DNA of 57,163 bases from Bacteroidales bacterium. Its GTDB lineage: Bacteria; Bacteroidota; Bacteroidia; Bacteroidales; JAQXIO01. The notes beneath the pieces are model-generated. The model was given only the letters and a program-made list of their open reading frames with translations. It did no database searches and was not told the origin of the DNA. The translations under genes and the position numbers were made by a program. Shown here in pieces: positions 28,901-37,075 of the stretch. Each line of letters starts with the position of its first letter. The stretch's first letter is position 1. Location of the stretch: contig JAQXIO010000068.1 of NCBI GenBank assembly GCA_029007825.1, positions 1-57,163 of the forward strand, given 5' to 3'.

Positions 28901-28949
28901 AGGACATTATGCCCGTAGTGCAAGTGAGATTCTCGCTGAAAGAAATTGA
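25938..28949 (+). CDS. Large exported FAD-dependent oxidoreductase with two FAD-binding modules
   Basis: 1003 aa from the ATG at 25938, chosen over one seven codons earlier because MITRRDFLKVSAVSGLLA is a good twin-arginine signal (RRDFLK). Two Rossmann motifs are visible: DVLVIGGTSAGVAAAAAAAA at about 54-73 and YDVIVSGGGVSGAPAALSAA at about 405-424, each followed by FAD_oxidored-like sequence. The final 240 residues are helical and resemble HEAT/ARM repeats. Tat export fits a protein folding with bound flavin before secretion. Substrate is unknown. It follows the glycogen operon after 137 bases and is probably separate; its terminator is at 28988. Confidence 0.85.
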   Translation: MITRRDFLKVSAVSGLLATASMPAEAKKQIRTVLPDDGYANESERRIPVFAETDVLVIGGTSAGVAAAAAAAAKGRKVFLVAALPYLGDDICGAYRYKKGVSHFPETPLAQRIFKKNEFPLPLYVKTELEDELLNNDIPFLYSSYVTDILTGRSGEIAGAVIVSRSGRQAIKARTVIDATPAATVAALAGVNFSPFVAGDREYFFTTVGNNLPKSAPEIVSSKVFSLPVKSNNGDFQVIEYKLRIPLFENTYAAYSKAEQIARSCTWDKDVVDTSDLLWFTPEEYIRTNSRLTKIPASIANLSPEIFLADKNIWVLNACANMDRQVARELFAPVNAMALGACVGEYAASAISEPIAQHVEAITVSGMPLNATNYGKIKEDLKLLRPLVCSEWLSSPQKSLPVLGRYDVIVSGGGVSGAPAALSAARNGAKTLVLEYLHGLGGLGTLGMISVYWDGYREGFTKEVDEGVRRMAPADHSRQKIKRPESWDSLWKAEWYRKNILDAGGEIWFGAMGCGAVVEDNVVKGIVVATPQGRGIILANTVIDSSGSADIAIAAGAAYEYTGAKSVTVQGAGLPKIDPADGVNNTDWLFIDDTDIVDVTRVFVQGKKKYSGLYDIGKIPQTRERRRVIGEYSITVADIIQRRTFHDIISYHKSSFDTHGTTVDSYFTLNPPLPRHTIYDACVPLRSLLPAKLEGILVTGLGASAHRDAMPVIRMQSCLQNQGYAVGYLAARCAAEKLPLRKMDIKKIQKHLVTMGNLPQQLIVRQDSDPYTTKALKEAADKVTDNCQGLEILLSVPQKSIPLLQKKIKQTDKADQQLLYASILSILGNADYAQVLADKIKEAPEWDEGWHYTGMHQFGPSMSRLDSLIIALGETKREKHLPVILEKAALLTPEVPYSHFRAVAIACENIGSGRASETLWKILCQPGIQGQHIESFSMARSRVVPDLNDVSIRNRSLKEFHLARALYRCGDKENLGCDILKRYACGLEGHYARSASEILAERN

Positions 28950-28987
28950 AAAATTACATACATATTTTTGTTCGTAAGTATAAATAG

Positions 28988-29018
28988 AAAAAGGAGGATA
29001 TATTGTCCTCCTTTTTTA
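28988..29018. terminator. Bidirectional terminator between the FAD protein and the DUF4270 gene
   Basis: AAAAAGGAGGA (28988-28998), loop of seven bases, TCCTCCTTTTT. Poly-T on both strands suits the convergent arrangement. Confidence 0.85.
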
Positions 29019-29038
29019 TGTAGTTCTTAGTATATCAA

Positions 29039-30358
29039 TCAGAAAGTAGTCTTGACGATAACTATATCGGTGTAGTCTTTATCTTTTCTCAGCATTGCTG
29101 CACCCGGCTTAAGATAGTTGGTTACGGAGGTCATATTTCCGTCCGAATCGGTTTCTACCGAAACCGGAATCAGTGCAACATCGACGTATTCTTCTTCTTT
29201 ATAATTATTGATAAATGCAGCGATATTTCCGAAATTATAAGTCAGTAACGTCGAATCGTACGAGGCGATAAATGATGTTTTACCGTTGGCTATATCCTGT
29301 TTCTCAAAAAAGTGCAATACCGAATCTTTCGGTGTCATCAAAAGCTTTGTCGGAGCTTTTAAATTAAATCCTGTTTCCAGTTGCGGAAAAGCCTTCATCG
29401 AAAACATAACGCTGTTCAAATGCGGATTTTTATCTTCATGCAACTCCATGATTTCTTTTATCGGTAGTTTTACAACAGTATATACCCCTGCCGGCGTTTT
29501 CAGGAATGTTGTTGTTTCGTTCGGATCCAACATATATGCGAGATCCTGGTTTTTGATCTGGTTCAATTGGATAACTTCTTTCGTTACGTTGAACGTAGCT
29601 TGTCCGTTTATGACAGAATCTATTTCTCCGGTAGTCTCTCTTTTTACTTTGTATTTAAAATGGACATTGAGCAGAGAATAGTCTATTGTAATCAAACTTC
29701 CCGTTCCTCCTGTAGTTGTAATATATAAACCCGGAAAGAGATTGTTAAAAGAATCCTGATCGTTAAAGGAGCCATTTTGCGAACCTTCCAGAAGAGTATG
29801 CCCTACTTCATTTGGCAGTTTAATCGATAAGGTCGGATAGTAACTGCTTGAATTATGTGCGGAGTCCGAAATAGAGCGGTCATAGGCCGAATAAGTTTTC
29901 TCGCCCCAAGGTCCTTCGGAGAAATTGACATAGTCCGCCGGATCGGTATTTGTATAAAAATAGGTGTTTAATTGATTTACGACCGGATAGACTGCTGCAT
30001 GCATTAATGCCAGAGAATCTCCTACCCATGATTGGTAAAGGATCTGGAAAGTAACCGAATCGATGTTGGTGACCGTAGTCGGGAAATTATATCCAGGAGG
30101 TGCGTAAAACTGACAAAGATAATCGGACTTCAGAGTTCCGTAAGTCGGATCGTAAAATTCGCCGAGTTGCGCATATCCCGAGCGAGCATAAATATAATCC
30201 GTTTGTTCTGTGGATGCTGTAAATTTAACGGTATCTACGAATACCGATATTCTGTCATCATCGGGCTGTACACCCGGGCCGATCTGACTGAGCTCATCGT
30301 AACAGCTCCAGCAGAATAGCAGACATAATAATAAAGAAAAAATAATGCCTTTTCTCAT
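29039..30358 (-). CDS. DUF4270 family outer-membrane lipoprotein
   Basis: 439 aa protein from the ATG at 30356-30358, chosen because it begins a compact lipoprotein signal with lipobox LFCWSC (Cys19). An in-frame ATG at 30385 would add nine residues and directly follow the stop of the upstream gene. DUF4270 features are clear: the early VFVDTVKFTASTEQTDYIYA, then LGEFYDPTYGTLKSDYLCQF, and a beta-rich body. The family is widespread in Bacteroidota and almost always lipidated; its function is unknown. It is co-directional with the GT5 gene upstream, a pairing I recognise in other Bacteroidales. Confidence 0.85.
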   Translation of the reverse strand: MRKGIIFSLLLCLLFCWSCYDELSQIGPGVQPDDDRISVFVDTVKFTASTEQTDYIYARSGYAQLGEFYDPTYGTLKSDYLCQFYAPPGYNFPTTVTNIDSVTFQILYQSWVGDSLALMHAAVYPVVNQLNTYFYTNTDPADYVNFSEGPWGEKTYSAYDRSISDSAHNSSSYYPTLSIKLPNEVGHTLLEGSQNGSFNDQDSFNNLFPGLYITTTGGTGSLITIDYSLLNVHFKYKVKRETTGEIDSVINGQATFNVTKEVIQLNQIKNQDLAYMLDPNETTTFLKTPAGVYTVVKLPIKEIMELHEDKNPHLNSVMFSMKAFPQLETGFNLKAPTKLLMTPKDSVLHFFEKQDIANGKTSFIASYDSTLLTYNFGNIAAFINNYKEEEYVDVALIPVSVETDSDGNMTSVTNYLKPGAAMLRKDKDYTDIVIVKTTF

Positions 30359-30385
30359 TAGGCTGCGAGTTTTAAAGAGATACAT

Positions 30386-31198
30386 TTATTGTTGCATGAT
30401 CTCATTGTAGAAATCATCGAAAGCAGGAATATAATCTTCTTCTCCCTGGTAGGGTAAAAAAGGTTTACCGCTCTTTGCTGCATATTCGACTACTTCCTTA
30501 TCGATGTTTTTGCTTCCCTGGATCACTCCGTCGCAATGGTCGATTGCCAGTTTATTCAGAGATGCGTAATCCTGTTTTTCCAGAATAGGGGATATATCGT
30601 TCTCTTCGATACCGGGAACCATTACTTTCTTTATAAACGATTCATTGAACGGAGTATTGTACCCGTTTTCGTAAATAGAATAAACTACTTTTGCTTTTGA
30701 AAAACAGGGAGAGTCGCAATAATGTTTTTTTACATATAAAGCCGATAGGGCCGTCATCCAACCGTGACAATGGATTAGGTCAGGATTCCACCTCAGTTTT
30801 TTTACCGTTTCCAATACTCCACGTACAAAGAAGATGCTACGTTCGTCATTATCTGCATATTCCGTTCCGTCTTCATTGAAGAATGGAGCTTTCTTATTCG
30901 AGAAATCATCGTTATCTATAAAATAGACCTGCATTCTTGCGGCCTGTAACGAAGCAACTTTAATAATAAGAGGATGATCCGTATCGTCGATAATAAGATT
31001 CATTCCCGATAAACGGATTACTTCATGCAGCTGGTTTCTCCTTTCGTTGATGGAACCGTAACGCGGCATAAATGTTCTGATTTCGCGACCTCTTTCCTGA
31101 ATGCCCGGAGGCAAATGGCGTGAAATTGTTGCAATTTCTGATTCTGGTAGATAAGGTGAAAGCTCTTGAGTAATAAACAAAATTCTTTTCGCGTCCAT
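30386..31198 (-). CDS. Glycogen/starch synthase, GT5 catalytic domain only
   Basis: 270 aa from the ATG at 31196-31198 (MDAKRILFITQELSPYLPES); an upstream in-frame ATG at 31258 adds 20 hydrophobic residues and lies beyond the predicted promoter. The chain contains only the N-terminal GT5 domain, including PDLIHCHGWMTALSALYVKK. Ordinary glycogen synthases are about 480 aa with a second Rossmann domain that carries the ADP-glucose site, which is absent here. Many Bacteroidota annotate this short form as glycogen/starch synthase. Whether it is catalytic is uncertain, since a complete GT4 enzyme is encoded at 23178. Confidence 0.85.
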   Translation of the reverse strand: MDAKRILFITQELSPYLPESEIATISRHLPPGIQERGREIRTFMPRYGSINERRNQLHEVIRLSGMNLIIDDTDHPLIIKVASLQAARMQVYFIDNDDFSNKKAPFFNEDGTEYADNDERSIFFVRGVLETVKKLRWNPDLIHCHGWMTALSALYVKKHYCDSPCFSKAKVVYSIYENGYNTPFNESFIKKVMVPGIEENDISPILEKQDYASLNKLAIDHCDGVIQGSKNIDKEVVEYAAKSGKPFLPYQGEEDYIPAFDDFYNEIMQQ

Positions 31199-31225
31199 TC
31201 TTCGTAGTAGGTGAATTATTCCCTG

Positions 31226-31259
31226 CAAAGATAGTAAAAAAAAATGATAAAAAATCAAA
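31226..31259 (-). promoter_or_regulatory. Promoter of the GT5-DUF4270 unit
   Basis: Minus-strand TATCTTTG (31226-31233) with TTTG at 31256-31259, spacing 22. It lies downstream of the alternative start at 31258 and so supports the start at 31198. Confidence 0.55.
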
Positions 31260-31358
31260 GCAACTCAGCCTGAAACTTTTTTAATTCCAAACCGGGCATT
31301 AAACCGTTCTTGTCGCTTGTGTCCGTTTTCCGGGCGATACAAAAAATGAAAGAAATAC

Positions 31359-31389
31359 TTTCTAATTTCCTTTAAATTTAGTTGCTTTG
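31359..31389 (+). promoter_or_regulatory. Possible panC promoter
   Basis: TTGCTTTG at 31382-31389 differs from TAnnTTTG at one position, with TTTC 19 bases upstream. The predicted start site falls upstream of the ATG at 31411 and excludes the earlier in-frame ATG at 31387. Confidence 0.35.
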
Positions 31390-31410
31390 CAAAATTTTTT
31401 GAAAGGTATA

Positions 31411-32253
31411 ATGAAAACGATAACGACCGTCTCTGAATTACAGAAAGAGATTTGCGCTGCTAAGGCAGAAGGAAAAACAGTGGGTTTGGTTCCTACAATG
31501 GGAGCTCTACATAACGGGCATATTTCGCTTGTAAAACGATGTGTCGGTGAGAATGATGTTGCCGTAGTAAGTGTTTTTGTGAATCCGACGCAATTCAACG
31601 ATCCGAATGATCTTAGGAATTATCCCCGTAATCTTGACGCCGATGTGGAATTGCTCCGTCAAAACGATTGTTCGATAGTTTTTGCCCCTTCCGTTGAAGA
31701 GATGTATCCCGAGCCAGATACGAGGACGTTTGATTTCGGAATGTTGGATAAGGTGATGGAGGGCGCGTTCCGTCCGGGACACTTCAACGGTGTAGCCCAG
31801 ATTGTCAGCAAATTGTTCGATATAGTGAAGCCGCACCGTGCTTACTTTGGAGAAAAAGATTTTCAGCAACTGGCGATTATCCGTGAAATGGTGAGGCAAT
31901 TTAGTATACCGGTCGAGATTGTAGGTTGCCCTATCGTACGCGAAACAGACCGGCTTGCGATGAGTAGCCGAAATGCGCGTCTTACCCCGGAACAGAGAGA
32001 AATTGCTCCTTTTATTGCGCAAACATTGAATAATAGTCTTACCTTTGTACCCTCAAAAAAGGTTAGCGAAGTAATAGAATGGGTAACCGGAAAGGTCAAC
32101 GCACTTCCTGAGCTTAGAGTCGAATATTTCCAGATTGTTGACGGGAATACTTTGCAGCCTGTAACTTGTTGGGACGAGACAGAATACATTGTCGGATGTA
32201 TTACCGTATTTTGTGGCGATGTGCGATTGATCGACAACATTAGATACAAATGA
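31411..32253 (+). CDS. panC: Pantoate--beta-alanine ligase
   Basis: 280 aa pantothenate synthetase joining pantoate and beta-alanine with ATP. The start is [14 protein letters not shown] at 31411, since an ATG eight codons earlier adds an unrelated stretch. [17 protein letters not shown] holds the class I HxGH adenylation motif. Further family segments are [47 protein letters not shown] and [15 protein letters not shown]. It is 24 bases upstream of panD, which supplies its beta-alanine. Confidence 0.97.
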   Translation: MKTITTVSELQKEICAAKAEGKTVGLVPTMGALHNGHISLVKRCVGENDVAVVSVFVNPTQFNDPNDLRNYPRNLDADVELLRQNDCSIVFAPSVEEMYPEPDTRTFDFGMLDKVMEGAFRPGHFNGVAQIVSKLFDIVKPHRAYFGEKDFQQLAIIREMVRQFSIPVEIVGCPIVRETDRLAMSSRNARLTPEQREIAPFIAQTLNNSLTFVPSKKVSEVIEWVTGKVNALPELRVEYFQIVDGNTLQPVTCWDETEYIVGCITVFCGDVRLIDNIRYK

Positions 32254-32277
32254 ACGCAATAAATAGCTGATATTTTC

Positions 32278-32634
32278 ATGTTTATACAGGTAGTAAAAAC
32301 AAAAATTCATCGTGTAACCGTAACGCAGGCAGACCTCAATTATATCGGCAGCATTACGATTGATGAAGATTTGATGGACGCAGGAAACCTTATTCCCTAT
32401 GAAAAAGTACAGATCGTTAACAACAACAATGGCGAACGTTTCGAGACTTATGTCATAAAGGGAGAACGCGGTAGCGGAACGATCTGTCTGAACGGGGCAG
32501 CGGCACGTAAAGTGCAGCCAGGCGATATAATCATAATCATCGCATACGCTATGATGGATTCGGAAGAGGCCAAAACATTTAAGCCTGCGATTGTATTCCC
32601 CGATACGGCAACAAACCGGCTGGTAAAAAAGTAG
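32278..32634 (+). CDS. panD: Aspartate 1-decarboxylase
   Basis: 118 aa pyruvoyl enzyme making beta-alanine from aspartate. The self-cleavage site is Gly24-Ser25 in [16 protein letters not shown]; cleavage would yield the pyruvoyl group at Ser25. [22 protein letters not shown] is the conserved C-terminal block. Works with PanC encoded just upstream; ffh follows 49 bases downstream. Confidence 0.97.
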   Translation: MFIQVVKTKIHRVTVTQADLNYIGSITIDEDLMDAGNLIPYEKVQIVNNNNGERFETYVIKGERGSGTICLNGAAARKVQPGDIIIIIAYAMMDSEEAKTFKPAIVFPDTATNRLVKK

Positions 32635-32683
32635 AGCAGCCGTTGTGTAATAATAACGACTAATAAAAATAAAAGGATAGAAT

Positions 32684-34018
32684 ATGTTTGAGAATCTAAG
32701 CGAACGGTTAGAGCGCTCTTTTAAGCTCCTGAAAGGAGAAGGAAAAATCTCCGAAATCAATGTGGCAGAAACATTGAAGGATGTGCGGAGAGCACTCCTG
32801 GATGCCGATGTGAACTATAAAGTCGCCAAACAATTCACAGACACTGTAAAAGAAAAGGCACTCGGACAAAATGTCCTTACCGCAGTTAAGCCCGGCCAAT
32901 TAATGGTGAAGATAGTTCACGACGAGCTGGCGCTTCTGATGGGGGGGAAGACTGCCGATCTGGAACTTACTTCGAAGCCGGCAGTAATTCTGATGTCAGG
33001 CCTGCAGGGTTCGGGAAAGACAACTTTCTCGGGTAAACTTGCCAATTTGCTTAAGACCAAGAAAGGCAGACATCCTCTTCTTGTAGCAGGAGACGTTTAT
33101 CGTCCGGCTGCTATCGAGCAGCTGCGTGTGTTGGGAGAACAGATCGGTATTCCTGTTTACAGTGAACCGGAAAATAAAAATCCGGTGCAGATAGCACAAC
33201 ATGCAATCGAAGAAGCAAAAGCGAAAGGATTGGATGTCGTTATTGTCGATACGGCAGGGCGTCTTGCGGTCGATGAGGAGATGATGAAAGAGATTACGGC
33301 GATCAAACAAGCTGTTAATCCAAATGAAATTCTCTTTGTCGTGGATTCCATGACCGGACAGGATGCTGTAAATACGGCTAAGGAATTTAACGATCGGCTT
33401 GATTTCGACGGTGTTGTCTTAACCAAACTTGACGGTGATACGCGCGGTGGTGCAGCGTTGTCTATACGGACGGTTGTCGATAAGCCTATCAAATTTGTAG
33501 GTACGGGTGAGAAGATGGATGCTATAGACCCGTTCCATCCGGAACGTATGGCAGACCGTATTCTCGGAATGGGGGATATCGTTTCTCTCGTGGAACGTGC
33601 GCAGGAACAGTATGATGAAGAGGAAGCCCGGCGCCTTCAGAAAAAGATAGCGAAAAATCAATTCGATTTTAACGATTATCTATCCCAAATACAACAGATT
33701 AAAAAGATGGGAAATCTGAAAGATCTTGTCGGTATGATACCGGGGGTGGGTAAGGCTATGAAGGATATTGATATAGACGATAATGCGTTTAAAAATATCG
33801 AGGCTATGATCCACTCCATGACGCCTGCTGAACGTGCAAATCCGGCATTGATAAACGGAAGCCGCCGTCAACGTATAGCCAAAGGCAGCGGAACGAATAT
33901 ACAGGAGGTGAACCGGCTCATTAAACAATTCGACGAAATGCGGAAAATGATGAAGATGGTGACGCAGAATAAGAATGCTTTCCGCATGATGCAGGGGATG
34001 ATGAAAAACAAAAGATAA
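32684..34018 (+). CDS. ffh: Signal recognition particle protein Ffh
   Basis: 444 aa SRP54 GTPase that targets nascent membrane proteins to the translocon with 4.5S RNA. N domain at 1-85. The G domain has the P-loop [15 protein letters not shown] at about 106-120, [13 protein letters not shown], and [14 protein letters not shown]. The Met-rich M domain shows [18 protein letters not shown] and ends with many Met residues ([22 protein letters not shown]), the signal-peptide-binding groove. The 4.5S RNA gene is not evident nearby. Five bases separate it from folD. Confidence 0.98.
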   Translation: MFENLSERLERSFKLLKGEGKISEINVAETLKDVRRALLDADVNYKVAKQFTDTVKEKALGQNVLTAVKPGQLMVKIVHDELALLMGGKTADLELTSKPAVILMSGLQGSGKTTFSGKLANLLKTKKGRHPLLVAGDVYRPAAIEQLRVLGEQIGIPVYSEPENKNPVQIAQHAIEEAKAKGLDVVIVDTAGRLAVDEEMMKEITAIKQAVNPNEILFVVDSMTGQDAVNTAKEFNDRLDFDGVVLTKLDGDTRGGAALSIRTVVDKPIKFVGTGEKMDAIDPFHPERMADRILGMGDIVSLVERAQEQYDEEEARRLQKKIAKNQFDFNDYLSQIQQIKKMGNLKDLVGMIPGVGKAMKDIDIDDNAFKNIEAMIHSMTPAERANPALINGSRRQRIAKGSGTNIQEVNRLIKQFDEMRKMMKMVTQNKNAFRMMQGMMKNKR

Positions 34019-34023
34019 AAGAT

Positions 34024-34908
34024 ATGCAACTGATTGACGGAAAAGCGGTAGCGGCACAAATAAAGAAAGAGATTGCGCAGGAGGTATCTGAAATTATTGC
34101 GAACGGCGGTAAGCGGCCTCATCTTGCGGCGATTCTCGTAGGACATGACGGCGGTAGTGAAACATATGTGGCTCATAAGGTAAAGGCCTGTGAAGAGGTA
34201 GGATTTAAGTCGACTCTTATCCGTTATGAGAATGACGTGACAGAACCTGAACTTTTGCAGCGTGTGCAGCAGCTTAACGAGGATAATGATATCGATGGGT
34301 TCATCGTTCAGCTTCCTTTGCCGAAGCATATATCCGAGCAAAAAGTGATAGAGGCTATAGATTACAGAAAAGATGTGGATGGCTTCCATCCGGTTAACGT
34401 CGGGCGTATGTCTATCGGATTGCCTTGTTTCCTTTCGGCAACACCTGCCGGCATTGTAGAGCTTCTTCGTCGTTATGAGATTCCGACGAAAGGAAAGCAC
34501 TGTGTCGTTTTAGGACGCAGCAATATTGTCGGAAAACCGGTTGCAACCTTGATGACACAGAAAACGTATCCCGGTGATTGTACGGTAACCGTTTGTCATA
34601 GTCGTTCTGAAAATTTAAAGGAAATGTGTCTGCAGGCGGATATTATTATTGCAGCACTCGGAGTTCCTGAGTTTTTGAAAGGAGATATGGTTAAAGAGGG
34701 CGTTGTCGTTATTGATGTGGGTACGACGCGAGTTCCTTCTACTATTACAAAATCAGGATTTAAGCTTACAGGCGATGTGAAATTCGATGAGGTAGCTCCG
34801 AAGGCATCGTTTATAACGCCTGTTCCGGGTGGAGTAGGTCCTATGACTATCGTGTCGTTGCTCCGTAATACCCTTCTTGCGGGAAAAAAGGCAATTTACA
34901 ACGTGTAA
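34024..34908 (+). CDS. folD: Bifunctional methylenetetrahydrofolate dehydrogenase/cyclohydrolase
   Basis: 294 aa enzyme interconverting methylene-, methenyl- and 10-formyl-THF with NADP. The catalytic Lys lies in [16 protein letters not shown] at about 40-55. The conserved block [13 protein letters not shown] follows, then [17 protein letters not shown] in the nucleotide domain, and [16 protein letters not shown] near the C terminus. It follows ffh closely, and the tRNA-His gene lies 71 bases downstream with its own promoter. Confidence 0.97.
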   Translation: MQLIDGKAVAAQIKKEIAQEVSEIIANGGKRPHLAAILVGHDGGSETYVAHKVKACEEVGFKSTLIRYENDVTEPELLQRVQQLNEDNDIDGFIVQLPLPKHISEQKVIEAIDYRKDVDGFHPVNVGRMSIGLPCFLSATPAGIVELLRRYEIPTKGKHCVVLGRSNIVGKPVATLMTQKTYPGDCTVTVCHSRSENLKEMCLQADIIIAALGVPEFLKGDMVKEGVVVIDVGTTRVPSTITKSGFKLTGDVKFDEVAPKASFITPVPGGVGPMTIVSLLRNTLLAGKKAIYNV

Positions 34909-34932
34909 GGTGAAGAAAAAATAAGGATAAAA

Positions 34933-34963
34933 TTTGCGATTTGCAAACAAGTTATTACCTTTG
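34933..34963 (+). promoter_or_regulatory. Promoter of tRNA-His
   Basis: TTTG (34933-34936), exactly 19 bases, then TACCTTTG (34956-34963): a textbook Bacteroidota promoter. The tRNA begins 17 bases after the -7 box. Confidence 0.75.
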
Positions 34964-34979
34964 CACTCGCAAACAAATG

Positions 34980-35053
34980 GAGATTGTAGCTCAGTTGGTT
35001 AGAGCGCTAGATTGTGGCTCTAGAGGTCACGGGTTCGAATCCCGCCTTTCTCC
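34980..35053 (+). tRNA. tRNA-His (anticodon GTG)
   Basis: 74 nt cloverleaf; a G at 34979 is the G-1 found in tRNA-His and faces C73. Anticodon stem CTAGA/TCTAG encloses a loop with GTG. D-arm and T-loop (TTCGAAT) are normal. The acceptor stem GAGATTG/CTTTCTC has two adjacent T-T mismatches (positions 5-68 and 6-67), and the T stem ACGGG/CCCGC begins with an A-C mismatch. CCA is not encoded. Confidence 0.93.
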
Positions 35054-35056
35054 CTG

Positions 35057-35086
35057 AAAAGCCCGCATGAACAGCGGGCTTTTTTT
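35057..35086 (+). terminator. Terminator of tRNA-His
   Basis: AAAAGCCCGC, seven-base loop, GCGGGCTTTT followed by more T; strong stem directly after the tRNA. Confidence 0.9.
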
Positions 35087-35366
35087 GTGTAAATAAGATT
35101 GTGTATATCTTTGAATCGGAGGAAAAGTATTCGCTATTATGAATAAAAAAGAGAGTATTCTTGTTTTCTTTTTATCCATGTTTACCAGTATGATAATAAA
35201 AGACTTGTCTGTAAAACGAGGCTAAGCCGAATATTCGGAAAAATATTTTTTACCGGAGTGGAAGTTTGAAATGCTTCAAAGATTCATCGGATAAAATTTG
35301 CATAAATAAAACAGACCGTTTAAATTAGTAACCTTAAATAAAAAGCAGACCCACGTCCGGTTATTT
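35087..35366. other. Intergenic region with a 12-base palindrome
   Basis: AT-rich, no gene seen. It contains the perfect palindrome CCGAATATTCGG at 35227-35238, which could be an operator or simply a chance hairpin. No strong promoter match is seen before the next ORF. Confidence 0.3.
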
Positions 35367-35756
35367 ATGAAGCGTATTCTCACTTACCTACCTGTTTTAC
35401 TGATCGTAGCACTTTTTACATTGCTGCCGTCAACACTTCATAATTCTTTCGAAGAACTCAGGCTGAGCAATAAAAATAATAAAACCGAGCAGTCGGGTGC
35501 CTTTCTGGAACAACATAGGGAAGTTCCTGTAAGCATAGATTTACTCTGCAAGGAACCTTTTGTTAAACAGGAGACCGATCGGGGAAATAAACTGCCGACA
35601 TTACTACGTACTTTTTTTAGAAAGATAAATGTTTCGTTGGGTGAAAACGAAGCGGAAATACCTTACCGTGTAATAACACAATATCGTTGTAAGCATCTTT
35701 CGATGCTACGAAATAGTAATTACTATCTCTATACACTTTGCAGAATCATAATTTAA
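35367..35756 (+). CDS. Small hypothetical protein with N-terminal hydrophobic segment
   Basis: Unrecognised 129 aa ORF. Residues 1-22 (MKRILTYLPVLLIVALFTLLP) look like a signal peptide or membrane anchor. The rest is polar and basic, with no known motif and no repeats. It is followed 93 bases later by another small membrane protein gene on the same strand. It could be a genuine lineage-specific gene or a chance ORF; codon content gives no clear verdict. Confidence 0.4.
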   Translation: MKRILTYLPVLLIVALFTLLPSTLHNSFEELRLSNKNNKTEQSGAFLEQHREVPVSIDLLCKEPFVKQETDRGNKLPTLLRTFFRKINVSLGENEAEIPYRVITQYRCKHLSMLRNSNYYLYTLCRIII

Positions 35757-35849
35757 TGGAAAACAAATAGTTCGTTTTTATTCTGTTCCGGCTTATTTCC
35801 GGGAGAGAAAAATCAATTATATGTTTTATTCATTAAATTATAGAATCAA

Positions 35850-36359
35850 ATGGAACAAACTCAATTTAATGCAGGATCAATCCTGTTTTTAGATAAAGAG
35901 GTAGTATCACATAAACAATTTTCTACAGCCTCTGTATTTTATATTGCAGCAGCAATTGCGCTGATGATTTTTTATTTCTATATAGGTGATCAGGGCTCAT
36001 CCCTTGCTATGTTATTATTGATGGTAAGTTTTGCTTTTGCCGTAGTGGGTATACTCAAAATTGTGAGTGGCAGAAAAGTATATATACATAAGGAGACAAA
36101 GTGTCCGGTTACATATAAGCAACTTTATTTCGATAGCAGCGATACGGTAAAATTGCAACAAATAATCGAATCGGGTGATATTGCATCCTTATCTAAAATG
36201 AAGCAGACCCCCAATGGAGGAACAAGACTGGATATGCTTGTCTCTAAAGATATGAAATATGGTTCGGTTCAGCTTTTCCTTTATCGTTCGTTTGTTTTTG
36301 AGGCGGTAACGTCGGTAGCCCGATTGAACGAGGAACAAGTAAAAGAATTAAAAGTGTGA
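35850..36359 (+). CDS. Hypothetical membrane protein with two transmembrane helices
   Basis: 169 aa protein of unknown function. Two hydrophobic helices lie at about 27-46 (TASVFYIAAAIALMIFYFYI) and 50-70 (SLAMLLLMVSFAFAVVGILKI), with a short loop. A soluble C-terminal domain of about 95 residues follows, mixed alpha/beta with charged surfaces (SDTVKLQQIIESGDIASLSK). No family recognised. The strong bidirectional terminator at 36376 follows directly, which supports it as a real transcribed gene. Confidence 0.7.
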   Translation: MEQTQFNAGSILFLDKEVVSHKQFSTASVFYIAAAIALMIFYFYIGDQGSSLAMLLLMVSFAFAVVGILKIVSGRKVYIHKETKCPVTYKQLYFDSSDTVKLQQIIESGDIASLSKMKQTPNGGTRLDMLVSKDMKYGSVQLFLYRSFVFEAVTSVARLNEEQVKELKV

Positions 36360-36375
36360 AAACGTGGAGCAGTGA

Positions 36376-36414
36376 AAAAAAGAGAGGCGCATATTAATAT
36401 GTGCCTCTCTTTTT
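36376..36414. terminator. Bidirectional terminator
   Basis: AAAAAGAGAGGC pairs with GCCTCTCTTTTT, with a further CATAT/ATATG inner pairing. It lies between the convergent hypothetical membrane protein and DUF3332 genes. Confidence 0.85.
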
Positions 36415-36433
36415 ATTTGTGAATCCGATCGGA

Positions 36434-36988
36434 TTAACGCAAAGCGAAATTATTGAACAGAACATTATCTCTGAAAGCAAGAACACCGTCTTTCGATAAT
36501 TCTACGGGAACCTGATCTCCGCTTGGCAAATACATAACCACTTCATTTCCTTCGTTGAATTTTAAAAGAGGAATATTTTCGCCGGTAGAGGTGATGACAC
36601 TCCATGTTTGGTTTTCTTCGTTGAAAGCAAGATCGGTAGCAATGCTTTCCCCTTCTTTCTGAATATGGTAACCGCTTTCCGTGCGTTGTACCAGATACTC
36701 TCCGTTATTGCCTTTTACTTTGGTAGGAGTAGCAGTGTCTGCTACAGGGTTTTTACCAGACCAGAATTCTATGGAGTTGATGACTAACCCATCTGCAATC
36801 AGAGAGATTTCATAAACAGGAACGATGCAAAAAGCAAGGAAGACCAGTTCGTTTACGAATTTACTTCCTATTGAGCCATTCCAGGAATGGAGTTTGCCGG
36901 TTAAGCCAAAAGAACCGATGCATGAAGAAAATAGGATACAGCTACCAAGCATAACAGCCATTGCGCCTCTCAACAGATTTTTTTTCAT
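36434..36988 (-). CDS. DUF3332 family lipoprotein
   Basis: 184 aa protein with a lipoprotein signal (LGSCILFSSC, Cys23 the likely lipidated residue; an earlier Cys17 is in the hydrophobic core). The family hallmark follows: SFGLTGKLHSWNGSIGSKFVNELVFLAFCIVPVYEISLIADGLVINSIEFW, which includes a transmembrane-like stretch. The C-terminal 90 residues are beta-rich and polar. Function is unknown. A minus-strand TATATTTG at 37068-37075 is a good -7 element. Confidence 0.85.
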   Translation of the reverse strand: MKKNLLRGAMAVMLGSCILFSSCIGSFGLTGKLHSWNGSIGSKFVNELVFLAFCIVPVYEISLIADGLVINSIEFWSGKNPVADTATPTKVKGNNGEYLVQRTESGYHIQKEGESIATDLAFNEENQTWSVITSTGENIPLLKFNEGNEVVMYLPSGDQVPVELSKDGVLAFRDNVLFNNFALR

Positions 36989-37067
36989 AGTTTGATAAGT
37001 TTAAAATGTTAATAATTTGAGTTCTATCAGATATATGTTTTAACTGTAAAGAATGTGTGTTTGTTTG

Positions 37068-37075
37068 CAAATATA
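37068..37075 (-). promoter_or_regulatory. -7 element of the DUF3332 promoter
   Basis: Minus-strand TATATTTG, perfect -7 match, 80 bases upstream of the start codon. No clear -33 box. Confidence 0.45.
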
